DNA of 64,000 nucleotides from Tethya wilhelma (GCA_964030475.1 CAXIPT010000002.1:18706250-18770249), one strand, 5' to 3'. Shown: positions 32,351 through 44,717, counted from the stretch's first letter. A program made the numbers and translations. The notes: generated by a model from the sequence alone, not told the origin.

Positions 32351-35300
32351 ATGGAACATGTTCATCCTCTCCTCCCGCCGTCATCTGGTGTGACTGCTCC
32401 ACTCATATCCACCTCAAAAGGACCACCTGAAGCCAAGAGACACCTCCAGGCGGCCAGTGGAGACACAAACAGTGGGGTATTGCCACTGTGTCTGTTGGTG
32501 CGACACTTTCCCCCCTGGTTGGGTCGGGAGGAGAAGGAGAACTTGATAGTTCACTTTGGAGCAAGGGAGGTCGTTGTCATGCCAACGAAGGGGAAAATGG
32601 TATGCTTATCAGAATAGTTGAAATAGTCATGATGAATGCTTTAATTGATGGGATGCGTCTGTATAATCTAATTATGGTAAGTAGGTATCTTATAAATATT
32701 CATTGTGCATTTTTTTTCCTTTTATCTAGAGGAATTGTGTGTTTGCAATGTTTTCCAACACTGATGACTCAAGAAGAGTAAGTCCAAACCCTCTACCATA
32801 TCACATTGTACCTTATATAGGGTATGGGTGATGTATGACTATAACTGTTATGTGTCTTTGTTTCCAGGCCATGAGCAAGCTACACCAGCTGGATGTGTTT
32901 GGTTGTAGACTGGTTGTGGAATATGCCAGACCACTTCATGTCAAGATGGTCCAAGAGGCAGAGCTGGACAAGTAAGCATCACTGTCCATCATTGTCCATC
33001 ACCACAAGAAAGGTTGATAATGTTGTGACATTCCACCTCTGGATCCACCCCTAGATGGTCTTGTAACACCAGTAAACTTCCAGAGTCTTCTCCAGAGGTT
33101 GAAACTCCACCTCCCTTGCCTCCAACTGACCCTGAGCCACCATTACCACTGTAAGCATGCCTTAGGCTATAGTACAGCATTGATTTTATATCCATTTGTC
33201 TTTGACACAGTCCTCCATCGTCACATTCTCCTCGCTACCTCTACCCCCCACCCAACCCCACTGTCCTTAGCAACATCGTCAATGCTATAGCTTGTGTACC
33301 AAAGCTCTATGTCCAGGTATCATATTGTATCACACATTGGTGTGTCATGTGTGTATGTGTGTGTATGTGTGTGTATGTGTGTGTATGTGTGTGTATGTGT
33401 GTATGTGTTCTTAACATACTTATCATAAACAGGTGCTTGATATAATGAACAGGATGAATCTCCCTCCACCCTTTGGACCCCCCACTCCAAGCCCCCCTCT
33501 GGTATGCCTTCCTGGTCATGCATTCATGCTGCATTGCACTCACAAACTAGATGTTGCACAGATTAATCTTTCTACATGATTGCCAAAGCCATATTTGACT
33601 CGATACCTTCTAAAAAATGCATACTTGCCATAGTGTCGGCATTGTGTGTGTCTTTCAAGTGAAAAATGTCTGCACATAGTGTGAAATGCTGAGTGGTTCT
33701 ATGAAGGAAGCTTCTATTGTTGTAGTTGTACACACATAAACTGTTGGAGAACAAGGTGACAAGGGAGCACCATTGGCTCCAGCATTCACGACTCACAGTC
33801 AACATAAAAACAAGAGCGTACATGATAAAAGCATGTCCCGAGATGTTTAATGGTTCTCTGAATTTTGCACACTTAAAGCAGACAACAGAGCATTTGAACT
33901 TTCAAATATAGCTTTCAGTTTTTGTTTGTGCCAATGTAATTGGTGTACTAGCCTACATGTCTGTGCGTGTGTGTGTTTGATGTATTCTTATTGTGTTTGT
34001 ATTTCAGGTGGGAGCTGGTGTGAGTGTTCCTCCTGGGAAGGGAGATGACATCAAGGAAGATGAAGAAGAGGAAGGCTCGGAGATTGACAGTGATGAAGAA
34101 ACAAAGAAAAAACTCACAGCTAGGTGAGGGGTCTTAGACTTCGGTTTCCTGGAAAGCTTCATTTTGGGTGCAAGTTCTGATGTATCCTATACTGGGGATT
34201 TCATTCAAGCTATTTTCTTGCCTGTAGCATTGATTTAACTTCTTGGAACCTATAATGTTTCAACTCCTCCAATTGTGCCATTATTAGCACACACACCTAC
34301 TCCTGCACATCCATGTATGTATGTATATGTACACATGTGAAACTCCCGTCAAGTGCAGCACATTCTGCGTAGCTTCTGTTGGTGGTCTACATACTCAGCC
34401 AATTATACTTACAATGAGAGTTAATGAGTTGCGTGTGTGTAGTCCACATAGACAGCTAATTGGAGCCAATATGATCTGGATCATTTCACGAATTTTATGT
34501 CACAGATCTGAGCACACCCACCGCGAGGCAAAGAGGAGGGCCATCTCCTACAAGGACATAAAGGGTCTTCAGCCGCCGACTAAGAAGCTCCACAGCAGCA
34601 GTGAGAGCGAGGAGCCACAGAGAAACATCAAGGTGAAACTAACTTCACATTTTCACTTTCTTCTTGTCATTAGCTTGGATTTTGTTCTATGGTTTAGCTA
34701 AATCTGTTTATGCTCTAGTTTGTATCATATACTCCACAAATTGTGAACTGTAAGGTGATCCCAAGTACTTGATTTGCATTCATTCATTCAGCTGCCACGT
34801 GTTAAGATGGAATTCAATATACCAAGTGAAATCACACCCTCGGCTATGGCAGCAACTGCCACTCCTCCTGAGCCAACCACCATTGCTCTAATTGGAGGGG
34901 CATCCTCATCTATTCTTCATAATGAAGGCAGCTCTACTCTGGGTGACAATCAGCAGGAAACCCCAATGGAAGAAGAGGCTGACCAAAGTGGAGAGAAGTT
35001 CATCTCTCTTGCTGAACTGTTAGCTAACAGGCTATCAGAAGAAGGTTAGGAAGAGTTTTGTAAGCTAGGTTTTTTTGGTTTTTTTTTATTCTTTATTTAC
35101 CTAAACTTGAAGTAATAGTTACATCTTTATATACTGTATGTACATGTGTGTGAGTAGAGATCAAAGAAGAACATGTGTTCAGGAACTATTCACCTGGAGA
35201 GCCATCGGTGAGACTGTATGTGAAAAACCTTGCCAAACAAGTTACTGAACAGGTTCGTGTACCACTGAACTGCATTGTATGAGATAGAATATCATCAATT

Positions 35301-35766
35301 AAAATATCTACTACATTCCCACTGTGTGCTATCCAGGATCTGCGCTATGTGTTTGGACGATATGTGAACTGGTCATTAGAAGAAGAGAAAAACATGTAAG
35401 CCAGTCTGGGTGGTAAGTGGTCGTCAAGCGTAAAAGCTCAACTCTACTCCATGCAGACCCACATCTAATTCTAACAATCTTTACCATGCATTACAATCCT
35501 TACAACATGTGCACACACTCTCCAACAGGTTTGATGTTCGACTAATGACCTCAGGAAGAATGAAGGGGCAGGCATTCATTGGTCTCCCCAGTGAAGAGGC
35601 TGCTGTATCAGCAGTGAAGGAGACAAATGGACACTTACTGCAAGGGAAACCTATGGTTGTGGTAAGTATAGAATGTATTTCAAATATTGTCTGTAGTTCA
35701 TGTGGGGACTATTGTACACAGAACTTTGCTCGATCTTCTAAACCAAAAGACACCAAAAACTCTTAA
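32351..35766 (+). CDS. RNPC3: U11/U12 snRNP 65 kDa protein (minor spliceosome)
   Basis: In known species this protein bridges U11 and U12 snRNPs: its C-terminal RRM binds the U12 snRNA 3' stem-loop and its N-terminal part binds the U11-59K protein. Modelled at 499 residues from exons 32351-32599, 32730-32777, 32868-32971, 33055-33150, 33211-33316, 33433-33501, 34008-34123, 34506-34632, 34792-35044, 35158-35252, 35337-35395, 35529-35661 and 35722-35766. RRM1 is about 46-125 (LCLLVRHFP; CVFAMFSN; LHQLDVFGCRLVVEYA). The family-specific middle segment reads NPTVLSNIVNAIACVPKLYV and MNRMNLPPPFGP. An acidic stretch and a basic stretch follow. RRM2 is about 400-490 (VRLYVKNLAKQV; GRMKGQAFIGLPSEEAA). 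The last exon, NFARSSKPKDTKNS, ends as in the family. All introns are GT-AG. A decayed copy of exons 11-13 lies at 46944-47337. Confidence 0.95.
33341..33410. repeat. (GTGTGTAT)n minisatellite
   Basis: Tandem octamer-like GT/TA repeat inside RNPC3 intron 5. Confidence 0.85.
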
Positions 35767-35985
35767 TTTGTTGTAAGTTGCATATGATTATTGTTCCACA
35801 CTTTCACTTTTAACAACACAGTCATGAATATTATAACCAACTCAGACCAAGTAACCCAATGCACAGTGTGACGATATAAAAAAGGAACAAATATATGTAC
35901 AAAGAGAAACTGCATTAGCAAGATACCGTACACATTGAGCGCACAATCTACGACAAGGTGTTAATACTGAAGCTTATAATAATTA

Positions 35986-38900
35986 TTAGTGCTCTTCATA
36001 CTCATATTGTGGGATAGGATTATCTTCCTCTCTTGACATTTCCTTGACAACACCATATGACTCATTTTGTGCAAGAGACACATTGTTGCCTGAAAGACAC
36101 TCCACAACTCCGTAAGAAGCATTCTGTGCGAGGGACAAAGCCTTGTCAGTGCTGTCATGTAGTTGTGGGTGAATATTCAAGCCAATTGAAATGGGAGATT
36201 GTGAAGTAGCTCCATCTGGTTCCTCATAAATTGGGAGGTTTTCATTGAAGTCTGTCACATCCTCATAATCATCAGGTTCATTTGTTTCTATATCAACAGG
36301 CAATCTTCTGTGCACATGCAGATACTGATTGAGACTGTATGTATAGATAAACAGAAACAAAAGTAATTGACTCAACACAATAAGCATAATATCCAGTAAT
36401 TACTGGCATGGATGCCTTATGCATGTGCAGTACAAAATTTAATATTCAGTTCTTGCTAAAGTGCTACACAGTGAAACCTCCCAACAAAGGATACTTTGGG
36501 GACAAAATAAATTCGCTTTTTTGTCCTTTGTAGAGAGGCTGTCCTCTTCTCAAAGGTTCTGTTTTTATTGCTACAATAGGGAATTAGAATTTTTGGGAAC
36601 TAAGAATTGTCCTTTGTTGAGAGGTTTATAATACAGCATCCCTGGGAACCGAGGGTCCACTATCTGAGGTTCTAGTGTATTTATAATTATCTCATTCTCA
36701 TACACTTTAGCTACAACTATCTCCATGGGCACTGTTATACAGTGTGGTAAAGTTGGTAATAACAACATTTATTTACCTTTGTTTCAATTTTTCTTTCTTC
36801 CATTTTTTGACAGCAGTTATTGCAACGATAAGGGAGATGGTTCCACATAAAATTGCTAGCAGTGCTATCACCATGATTGTTACCACGACAACAATTAGGA
36901 TTATAAGACCATCATCTATTGTTGGCAATAACACAAATTTAATTTTAGTAGAATAAATTATTGACCAAATGAGAGTAGCTTATGAGTCTAAAGGAGCTAG
37001 CATACTAAAATTAGTACCTGGTCCATTGGGTACACAGGCCAAGTGTACATCATTATTGTGATCACAGTTTCTTGATATTCTGATGTGGTTGTCATCAAAT
37101 GAACACTCGGAGAGATTACTGAGTGCACTCCTGCATCTAACGTTAGTCATGAAAATAGGACCCGTTCCTTTACCAATGAAACTGGAGGATACGCCTATCA
37201 TCGACAAAAAACAATTATCTTATAATTATTATTACTAATTATTATCATTAAATATACCTGCGCTTTTAAATCCAAGCTGTTGACAAGCTACGGTAGCATC
37301 AATGTCATCCCAATTTTCCTCACAAACTGTTCCCCAGACATCATTGAAGCAAACCTCCAACCTTCCTTCCAATGACGTCCTACCACCAACTAGACGGAGC
37401 TCTCCTTGAGAGCAGTTGTGTGCCTCATCAGCATCTGTTGCAACAAGAAAACTAGCTGTAACACAACATTCAGGAAAATACCTGTATATCAAACAAACCA
37501 ATGCACACAAGCTGGAGTTGATCTTCTATTCGGTTGCATTCGTACTGCCAGCTACCTCGTTGGCGGCAGTCGAAAATTTTGTTTTCATTTCCTTGACATT
37601 TTACCATAAAAGGCAGAGTCTCTGTTTCTAGATCATCAGTTATAACTCTGACAAAGCTTAGTGCAGTAGATTTTCTATCCACACCTATATAGTTAAAGAT
37701 TAATTGTGAAAATAAAGCTGCCACATGTTTCATGATATACTTTGACGATAGTGATAACTAAGTCTTGTGGATATTATGTTGCACATGTATCTTTAAGTAT
37801 CATGTTTTACTTTCAGTTTTAAATAATAGGTAAAAAAAAAAGTATATTATAGTAACATAATTATATGTGACTGGTCACGCGAAAAAGATACTATCCTCCG
37901 GAGTGACCTTTGACCTGTTGCATTTGGCTTTTTTCAAAATAGTAATAATGTTCTGATTGACTTTAGGAAAAAAATTAGCAAGAATCACTGAAAATCTTGC
38001 AAAAAGGACTATGTGTAATTGCACCCAGAAATCCTGTTATGCTATTTTTTCCGAAAGTAGTCTAAAAGTGGATAGTATCTAAATTGCGTGGCCAGTCACA
38101 TATTTTAAAAACTTTGATTCAAGGTGGAAGTGTATTTAAAAGTCCACACAATGATAGGGTCATAATTATACATACCAATATTATGATATCCAGAGTAGAA
38201 TTGCAGTTGTCTACACATCACTTTGTACTCAGGCAGCCCAATTTCTTCCTCACAGATTGACCACCACTTATCAGCAAAACAGATTTCAACATTACCATAT
38301 GATGTAAACTGTGTGCCTACTAGAGTTAGATCACCTTGCTGTCTACACCTGTCTAAGAGTGTAATGAGAAATAAAGGAGTTATAAACATTGACTCAAGAT
38401 ACGATCATGACTACTATTACCATAGCACAGGAGCCCCACATTTATAGGACAGCTAGACATGTAACTTTGGTGAGTACAAGAGGTTAGGTTAGCCTCTTCT
38501 CCACTGCACTGAAAATCAATGAGGTGCTTTAAATGATTCTGGCTCTTCGACTCAACGTGAACGTGATCATAGACAGCAATCTCATCTAATAGTTTCAAAC
38601 AAAATATACACCATGGTGAGCATTATTAGTTGTTTGTATAATAATTACATTATTGGACTCACATCCATAATCATAACCCAGCTGTCTACATGCAACTCCA
38701 GAAGCTCCTGAGTCCCAGTCTGTATCACAAACACTACCCCACTTGTTTGAAAAACAGAGCTCTAGTAGTCCAGCATCTGTTCCATTAGTTGAGTCCAAAT
38801 CAGAGAGACGGACTTCACCTTCAGTGCAATTACCACTACTGTTTGCATCTATGCAGTACATAATTAATTTAATATTTAAGTTGCGATATATTATTATATT

Positions 38901-39852
38901 TATAGCTTAGGACAGTTGTAATTGAGCCCAACCCTGATTGTGGCAGAGATGGAAGGCGGCACTAATTTGAGTTTGACCAGGTTAGCCTATTACACATGCA
39001 ATGATTGAATTGTGACCTCTTGTGCTTTGTAGAGTATTAAACTTGTTCCCCAAACTTAGCTATATCAATAGGTCACCAGTATTGAGAGTCTCAGACTAAT
39101 ACAACCAGGCCCATGCAGGTTACTCATTACAGGTTTTTGGCTTCCTTTGCATGGATGTTAGCACGTGACATGTTTATTTCCTTGATGTGTGTGAGAGAGT
39201 TTTGATTGGGGATTGCCCTGCATGAAAAAGATTGCTGATCCTGTCACTCACCTATATTCAGTAAAAATTGTTTGACTATGGCTTGACCATAGGAGACAAT
39301 GATATAGTCTATCAAGATTGACCCCCGATCTCCATGGCTCAGGCCTCCTAACACACATGCATGGATAAAGGGGGGCTACTTATGTTTGAGGTGGATAATT
39401 GAAGGGCCGAGAAGTAAAGTGGCCTAACCCACGACCCCCTGAGTTGACCCCCCTAAACTCAGAAATATGTTTAAAGTTGTGTTTCAGAGCTGGAGAATTT
39501 TCAGTAATTTTGAATTTTGAGCATTTTGGTAGGAGGTCTGTGAGTTTAATTAATTTTTTGGGCTTTTCAGGCAATTTCCCACATTTAATTGTGGGATGGG
39601 CCACTTTACCTCTCGGCCCTTCAATTAAGTTATGATAGCATAAGTTGCCCTATATCTGGACCATTTATGTAAACACAGGTAGTCTGGGGGAGGGGGGATA
39701 AATATACACTGTACAATATGAATGTATGATCATATGCATGGAATGATTAACTTACAAACATAAACAGTAGTAGATAATACAAGTAGTACAATCCACTGAA
39801 ATATCTCTCTGTGCCCTCCAGAGAAGCATGAGAGCATCATTTTTGGTGTCAT
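35986..39852 (-). CDS. SRCR receptor B: three SRCR domains, membrane helix, short YGVV tail
   Basis: Type I membrane protein of 541 residues. Exons in transcript order: 39756-39852, 38663-38848, 38421-38585, 38176-38352, 37499-37684, 37258-37434, 37018-37194, 36777-36915 and 35986-36307. Signal peptide ([16 protein letters not shown]), then three SRCR domains, each on two phase-1 exons. Signatures: [38 protein letters not shown] and [19 protein letters not shown]. The membrane exon encodes [20 protein letters not shown] and is followed by a basic stop. The tail carries DDYEDV, PIYEEP, two copies of a SLAQNxSYGVV repeat and PQYEYEEH; these could be phosphotyrosine docking sites. Symmetric phase-1 borders explain easy gain or loss of domains. 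The stop codon is 220 bases from the convergent RNPC3 stop. Confidence 0.88.
38862..39755 (-). other. Intron 1 of SRCR receptor B
   Basis: The 907-base first intron (38849-39755) separates the signal-peptide exon from the first SRCR exon. It contains the TIR element at 39396-39627 and no exon. Confidence 0.7.
39396..39627. mobile_element. Small TIR element (MITE), candidate Tc1/mariner type
   Basis: The two ends are inverted repeats of about 27-29 bases with one or two mismatches: ATTGAAGGGCCGAGAAGTAA at the left and TTACCTCTCGGCCCTTCAAT at the right. They are bounded by TA on both sides, which fits a TA target-site duplication. The internal region is about 170 bases, AT-rich and non-coding, so this would be a non-autonomous element. 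It sits in intron 1 of SRCR receptor B. The open frames on both strands here come only from the element. Confidence 0.7.
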
Positions 39853-40480
39853 CTTGATCACAGATAATAAAGCCCTCAATTTTTCAATAGAGTTCAGTTT
39901 TCAGGTTCGATGGAGTTCAGTCTAATAATATTGAGTCAGTTTTTCAATGGAGTTTAAGTAAAGATTAGTGATTTCCCCAAACAGGATGCAATATAATAAT
40001 AGGTATTATACATTATCATAATTATTGTATTCAGTGTGTCATCACCAACGATATCGATAATGTTTACTTTACAATAATATAGTCCACCAGCGTAAGATTG
40101 TTTTACCTTAATTGGTATGCTACATTTGATGACTAAAGCTGCCATTCTTGAGATATTGACTCAATGAGTGAACAAAAACACCAATAGATCACTACCGTAA
40201 CCCTATATGCATGATGGGTATGAACATAATATCAGACATACATACTGTAACCTTTATGAATTTGTATATTAACTATAGGTGATCATGAAGTCATCCATGC
40301 CTGGTTGTTTTGGATACTCCAAACTGGCATCATGCAGATACTATTCATTATGGTACTCAGAGTCTATTCACTAACGTACAATACTGTATCTGAATTGAAG
40401 TTTTGAACCCGTTGCACTATAGCTGTGCATGGAAATAATTATGAGTTCAGTAAATTATTAAGAGTATCATTAACTTAATC

Positions 40481-40690
40481 AAATAACAACTCCATGTCAC
40501 ATGATTCAGATGCATTCCATGTAAGAATCACGTTTTCAGGAACACGCAATTCCATAAGATATATTTTGTGTAAAGGAAAACAATGTCATGCGCTGATTCC
40601 CGGCCTTAAGTTCTTGTTGAGAAGGTTCAACTGGTAGGTCATAGATGGGTTCAAGTCTGTCACATTCTCAGTGGTTGTGCCCTGTTTGTC
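40481..40690 (-). pseudogene. Decayed SRCR-receptor tail exon (relic 1)
   Basis: On the minus strand this stretch is similar, with frameshifts, to the tail exon of receptor E. The matches include the segments for YGIxPG, the ELQ... region and PIYDLP. It lies just downstream of receptor C and in the same orientation, and is no longer an open frame. Confidence 0.65.
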
Positions 40691-40897
40691 TTATTAAATC
40701 AGCTGCTCCTTTATTGTAAGTTACACATTGTTCCAAACTTTTACATTTAACAACATAGTCCTGAATATTATAACCAAACAAAGAACCAAAGTGTAATACA
40801 TACACAGAAACAAATTATAAATTAGCAAGATATTATACAGATTGTACACATTGAGTGCACGCACAATCATTTCCAGTTAATTATTAATACTAGAGGC

Positions 40898-42992
40898 TTA
40901 CTGCTCTTCATACTCATATTGTGGGATAGGATTGTCTTCCTCTCTTGACATTTCCTTGACAACACCATATGGTTTATTTTGTGTAAGAGACATATTGTTG
41001 GTTGAAAGATGTTCTACAACTCCATAAGAAGCATTCTGTGTGAGGGACAAAGCCTTGCCATTGCTGTCATGTAGTTGTGGTTGGTCTTGTAACTCAAAAG
41101 CTGTGGAAGTAGGAAATTGTGAAGTAGCTCCATCTGGTTCCTCATAAATTGGGAGGTTTTCATTAAAGTCTGTCACATCTTCATAATCATCATGTTTGTT
41201 TGGTTCAATAGTAGCGGGCAAATCTTCTGAATTATGAATATTATCTGGAACGAGACTGTATGATTGTATAGATATGCCACATTAATCTCTATAAACTGCA
41301 TTAATGTACATTTGCATAACTGTCATGCCATGTGAAATGTACCTTACAACACTCTGTGCCAAGGTGGATTTCTTCTGCTTCCTTCCAGCCATGATTAGGT
41401 ACACCAACACCAGTATTACTACAATCAGAACCAGCAGAATGAGCAACCCACTAAACGCACCAAATGCACTGCCAATAATGGTAGCTTGATTTGGAACACC
41501 GCCTTGTATTGCGCCTTCTGTGGATGTTAACATTGTAGACCTATTAGAGGTTGTTTGTGTGCTTGTCTCTAGCAACGAGCCTGTTTCTGATGTAAAGTGA
41601 AGATCCGGTCCAGCTGTTGTTTTAATGCATGAACTTGGCTGTGAAGTATCGTCAGGAGATGGACCTGTTGCCAAGGGAAGATCAGTCACATCACTATGAT
41701 CTACTGTACATAAAATTGAATTTTCCATTAAAGCACATAATTATTATAATTATTTGTGTGATTTACAATTTAAACCGTCTACGACATCAACAAGCACTCA
41801 TACCATGACAGTCGACTCCAGCAAATGTACACGTTGGATTTGAAACTGTTTCATTTCTACCACAGTGAGACAATAATTCTTCACTTCCACTACAGTTAAC
41901 TTTATCAAAAGCAGATGCAGAATACTTAGCATGATGTCCACAGATGGCTCTAGAACCTGACAGTGTGTAACACAATGATTGACACATAAACTATACCTAA
42001 ATTTATTTAGCTATGGTATGATAAAACTAACTCTCACTCAAAGTAGCCTACCCAGGGAAAGAGAATTTAACTCTCTGCATGTTACATGGGCATCAGTATC
42101 ATCCCAGTTGTTGTCACACACTCCTCTTCTGTACTGATGTAGATGATGGCACACTTCCACTCGTCCTTCCTCTGTTCCAGGGACACTACCATCCACTACT
42201 CTGACACTCTCAGGATGTGTAAAACACACAGGATCTATATACATTATGTAGTTGTCATGAGTACGGCCTACATAAACTGGTAAACCACAACTGGAGTACA
42301 TACCTTGACACAGCACAGCTGCATATCCATCATCAGGTCTGCAACCATCAGTTCTGTTGGTGACTGTATAGGTGCACTGTTCTGTTGTTTCATTACAGGT
42401 AAGATTTTCAACAAAGTAACTTGGATCAACACTAGGATCACCTTGCCAAACAATCAGTATGGATTTATCTGTTGCTGAAGTAGAACCCATAACAATAATA
42501 TTATTGAGGACAAGTATTATAACAGATTGTTATCTTACCATTTTCTGGAATTGTAGCAGGAGAGATTACATGTTTACAAATCACCTTAGCCTCTCTATCA
42601 CTTATACGCCCACACACTTGTCCCCATCTTCCATTCTGACAGATCTCCACTCGACCTTCAAATTCATTTGGACCTCCTGCTAGTTGGATCTCCCGAACAC
42701 AGTTCTCTGGTTTGTGGTCTTGCAAACCTGCAGAGTCAGTTTGAAAGCAATTCATTCCACAAGTACTTTGCACAATATATACAATCATTGCTCATGACCA
42801 CCCCCAAAGACCTAGCTACTAGATTTAGCTATCTGAGTGCTATCATAAATTATTTGTAGCAGGTATGCAGGCTTGAGGGAACACTTTAATGACTGAATCA
42901 ATGTACTGCAACCTACCTTCCAAAGGTCTTGTGAAGCTCAGCCATATGCAGACCAGCACTACAAGAGCAGAGTACTTATCTTGTAGAGTCAT
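40898..42992 (-). CDS. SRCR receptor C: two SRCR domains, Ser/Thr stalk, YGVV tail
   Basis: Type I membrane protein of 493 residues. Exons in transcript order: 42917-42992, 42539-42727, 42304-42468, 42052-42234, 41804-41956, 41343-41700 and 40898-41255. Signal peptide (YSALVVLVCIWLSFTRP). SRCR 1 has GRVEICQNGRWGQVCGR and a variant second half, where an alternative acceptor six bases upstream is possible. SRCR 2 has GRVEVCHHLHQYRRGVCDNN and CSGSEELLSHCG. A Ser/Thr-rich stalk, a membrane helix (GLLILLVLIVVILVLVYLI) and a basic stop follow. The tail is close to that of receptor [21 protein letters not shown], two NxxYGVV repeats and PQYEYEEQ. Its 3' flank resembles the RNPC3/receptor B junction, which marks this gene as a duplicate of that block. 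Confidence 0.86.
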
Positions 42993-43182
42993 GATGTTCA
43001 TTCATAGATTCATGAGTATATATAGTAACTACCACACTGCTTTATGGGAATAAATTTTATATACATCCTGTGATGTAATGTACAATGCAGAATAGGTAAA
43101 GATGGCAGAGAAAGAGTGTAAGCTAAGTTAGGTCCACGTGGTTGACTGCTAGTGAATTTGTGAAACGGCAAAATTACAAGGA

Positions 43183-43214
43183 AATGACTTACACACACAC
43201 ACACACACACACAC
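43183..43214. repeat. (CA)n microsatellite
   Basis: CA tract in the spacer between receptors C and D. Confidence 0.85.
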
Positions 43215-43221
43215 TAGGGAA

Positions 43222-43360
43222 TGACTGTCACTGGAAATTCGGTCCGGGTGAATTTGGTTCGGGGGGACAAAATTCCCCAATAAATCTCCCTGGAAAAAAG
43301 GTCCGGGGGACCAAATTTCCTAGGGAAAGTTGTCCTGTCTTGGAGAATTTGGTCCGGTGC
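43222..43360. repeat. Iterated-motif repeat, copy X (inverted relative to Y and Z)
   Basis: About 139 bases built from repeated variants of GGTCCGGGGGAC and GAATTTGGTCC, some of them palindromic. It aligns with the reverse complement of 43996-44134 and 44579-44717. I recognise no known transposon family. Confidence 0.6.
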
Positions 43361-43504
43361 AATAAATGATGCACTGTTGTCTGCTTGGTGCACGACAATT
43401 TTAACTGTGTTCATTTTAAGTACTACAAAGCTAATTTTTTATTCTGTGATGCAAGCAGCACTGATATCACATGCAGAATGAGATTTTGATCTTATGTTCA
43501 CCTA

Positions 43505-43548
43505 CCAGCCACTCCCTCTCGATCTCTTTCTGGTGAGGGAGTGGCTGG
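43505..43548. repeat. Perfect hairpin, 14-bp arms
   Basis: Arms CCAGCCACTCCCTC (43505-43518) and GAGGGAGTGGCTGG (43535-43548) are exact reverse complements with a 16-base loop. It is probably a foldback element remnant. Confidence 0.7.
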
Positions 43549-43995
43549 CATGCGAGACTAATGTTCACTGAGACCATGGGCCGAGACTTACAATTCAGTA
43601 TGATAGACTTATAATAATTGCATCTGCATGGGATGCAGCATATAAATATTATAATTATAATAGTACAAGAAAACAAATGATTCAGTATTATCTCGTACAA
43701 GTAGATGTCTAACATAGTAGCTACGTGACAAAGACTGGAGTTTAAAATCTTAAAGATGCTAGCAAGGTTTAGATTACTGTCTTGCTCTTATGGTTTGTCG
43801 TATGGTTGCATTATCTTTGAGTTTTGATGAACTGGTCACACCAAGTTCGCCACTGAGACAGGATACAAACTTCAACTGATCGTGAACTTCGGACTGGTTA
43901 CAAATCTGGATGCAAGCTAAGGTTAGCTCAGCTAGTCCTGCGCTTGAAAATACTCCTGCTGTATCCATATCATAAGCTAAACACGAAGCAAACTA

Positions 43996-44134
43996 AACCG
44001 GACCGAATTCCCCAGACACGGACCAAATTCCCCGACTACTTCCACGGGGAATATGGTCCGGGGGACTTAATTCCCTGGGGAATTTTGTCCCCTGGACCAA
44101 ATTCCCTGGCGGACAATATTCCCCGTGACATGAC
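43996..44134. repeat. Iterated-motif repeat, copy Y
   Basis: Built from variants of GGACCAAATTCCCCG and GTCCGGGGGAC. It is homologous to 43222-43360 in opposite orientation and lies inside the first unit of the 583-bp duplication. Confidence 0.65.
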
Positions 44135-44322
44135 AATAGTACAACTCTTGCACAAGAAAAACACCAGCTCATAAAATACTATCAAGACCTCACAACTCTA
44201 CACATCTACTTTCAATTTGAGCAGAAGTACACAATGCAATCAGATTCATACACACCTACACAACATACATGCACTACCATGCTTACATATTACACATTAT
44301 TGTGTTAGGGCCACACACAGTG

Positions 44323-44358
<36 letters not shown>

Positions 44359-44578
44359 AATGAAATACAAGGCCTTTCAAGTGTTGCATAAGGATGGGAA
44401 ACACTTACAGTAGGACTCTAGGAGGGTACTCTTGCACAAGATCTGTAGACATCTTCAACTGATCGTGAACTTCGGACTGGTTACAAATCTGGATGCAAGC
44501 TAAGGTTAGCTCAGCTAGTCCTGCGCTTGAAAATACTCCTGCTGTATCCATATCATAAGCTAAACACGAAGCAAACTA

Positions 44579-44717
44579 AACCGGACCGAATTCCCCAGAC
44601 ACGGACCAAATTCCCCGACTACTTCCACGGGGAATATGGTCCGGGGGACTTAATTCCCTGGGGAATTTTGTCCCCTGGACCAAATTCCCTGGCGGACAAT
44701 ATTCCCCGTGACATGAC
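44579..44717. repeat. Iterated-motif repeat, copy Z
   Basis: Identical to 43996-44134 and carried in the second unit of the 583-bp duplication. Confidence 0.65.

Noticed and set aside
39380..39635. Overlapping frames on both strands with mirrored sequence
   Set aside because: They are produced by the inverted ends of the TIR element and not by genes.
43467..43715. Hydrophobic minus-strand frame (CTIIIIIFICC) as a lost membrane exon of receptor D
   Set aside because: The sequence is AT-rich, no acceptor in the needed phase precedes it, and it does not resemble the membrane exons of the other receptors.
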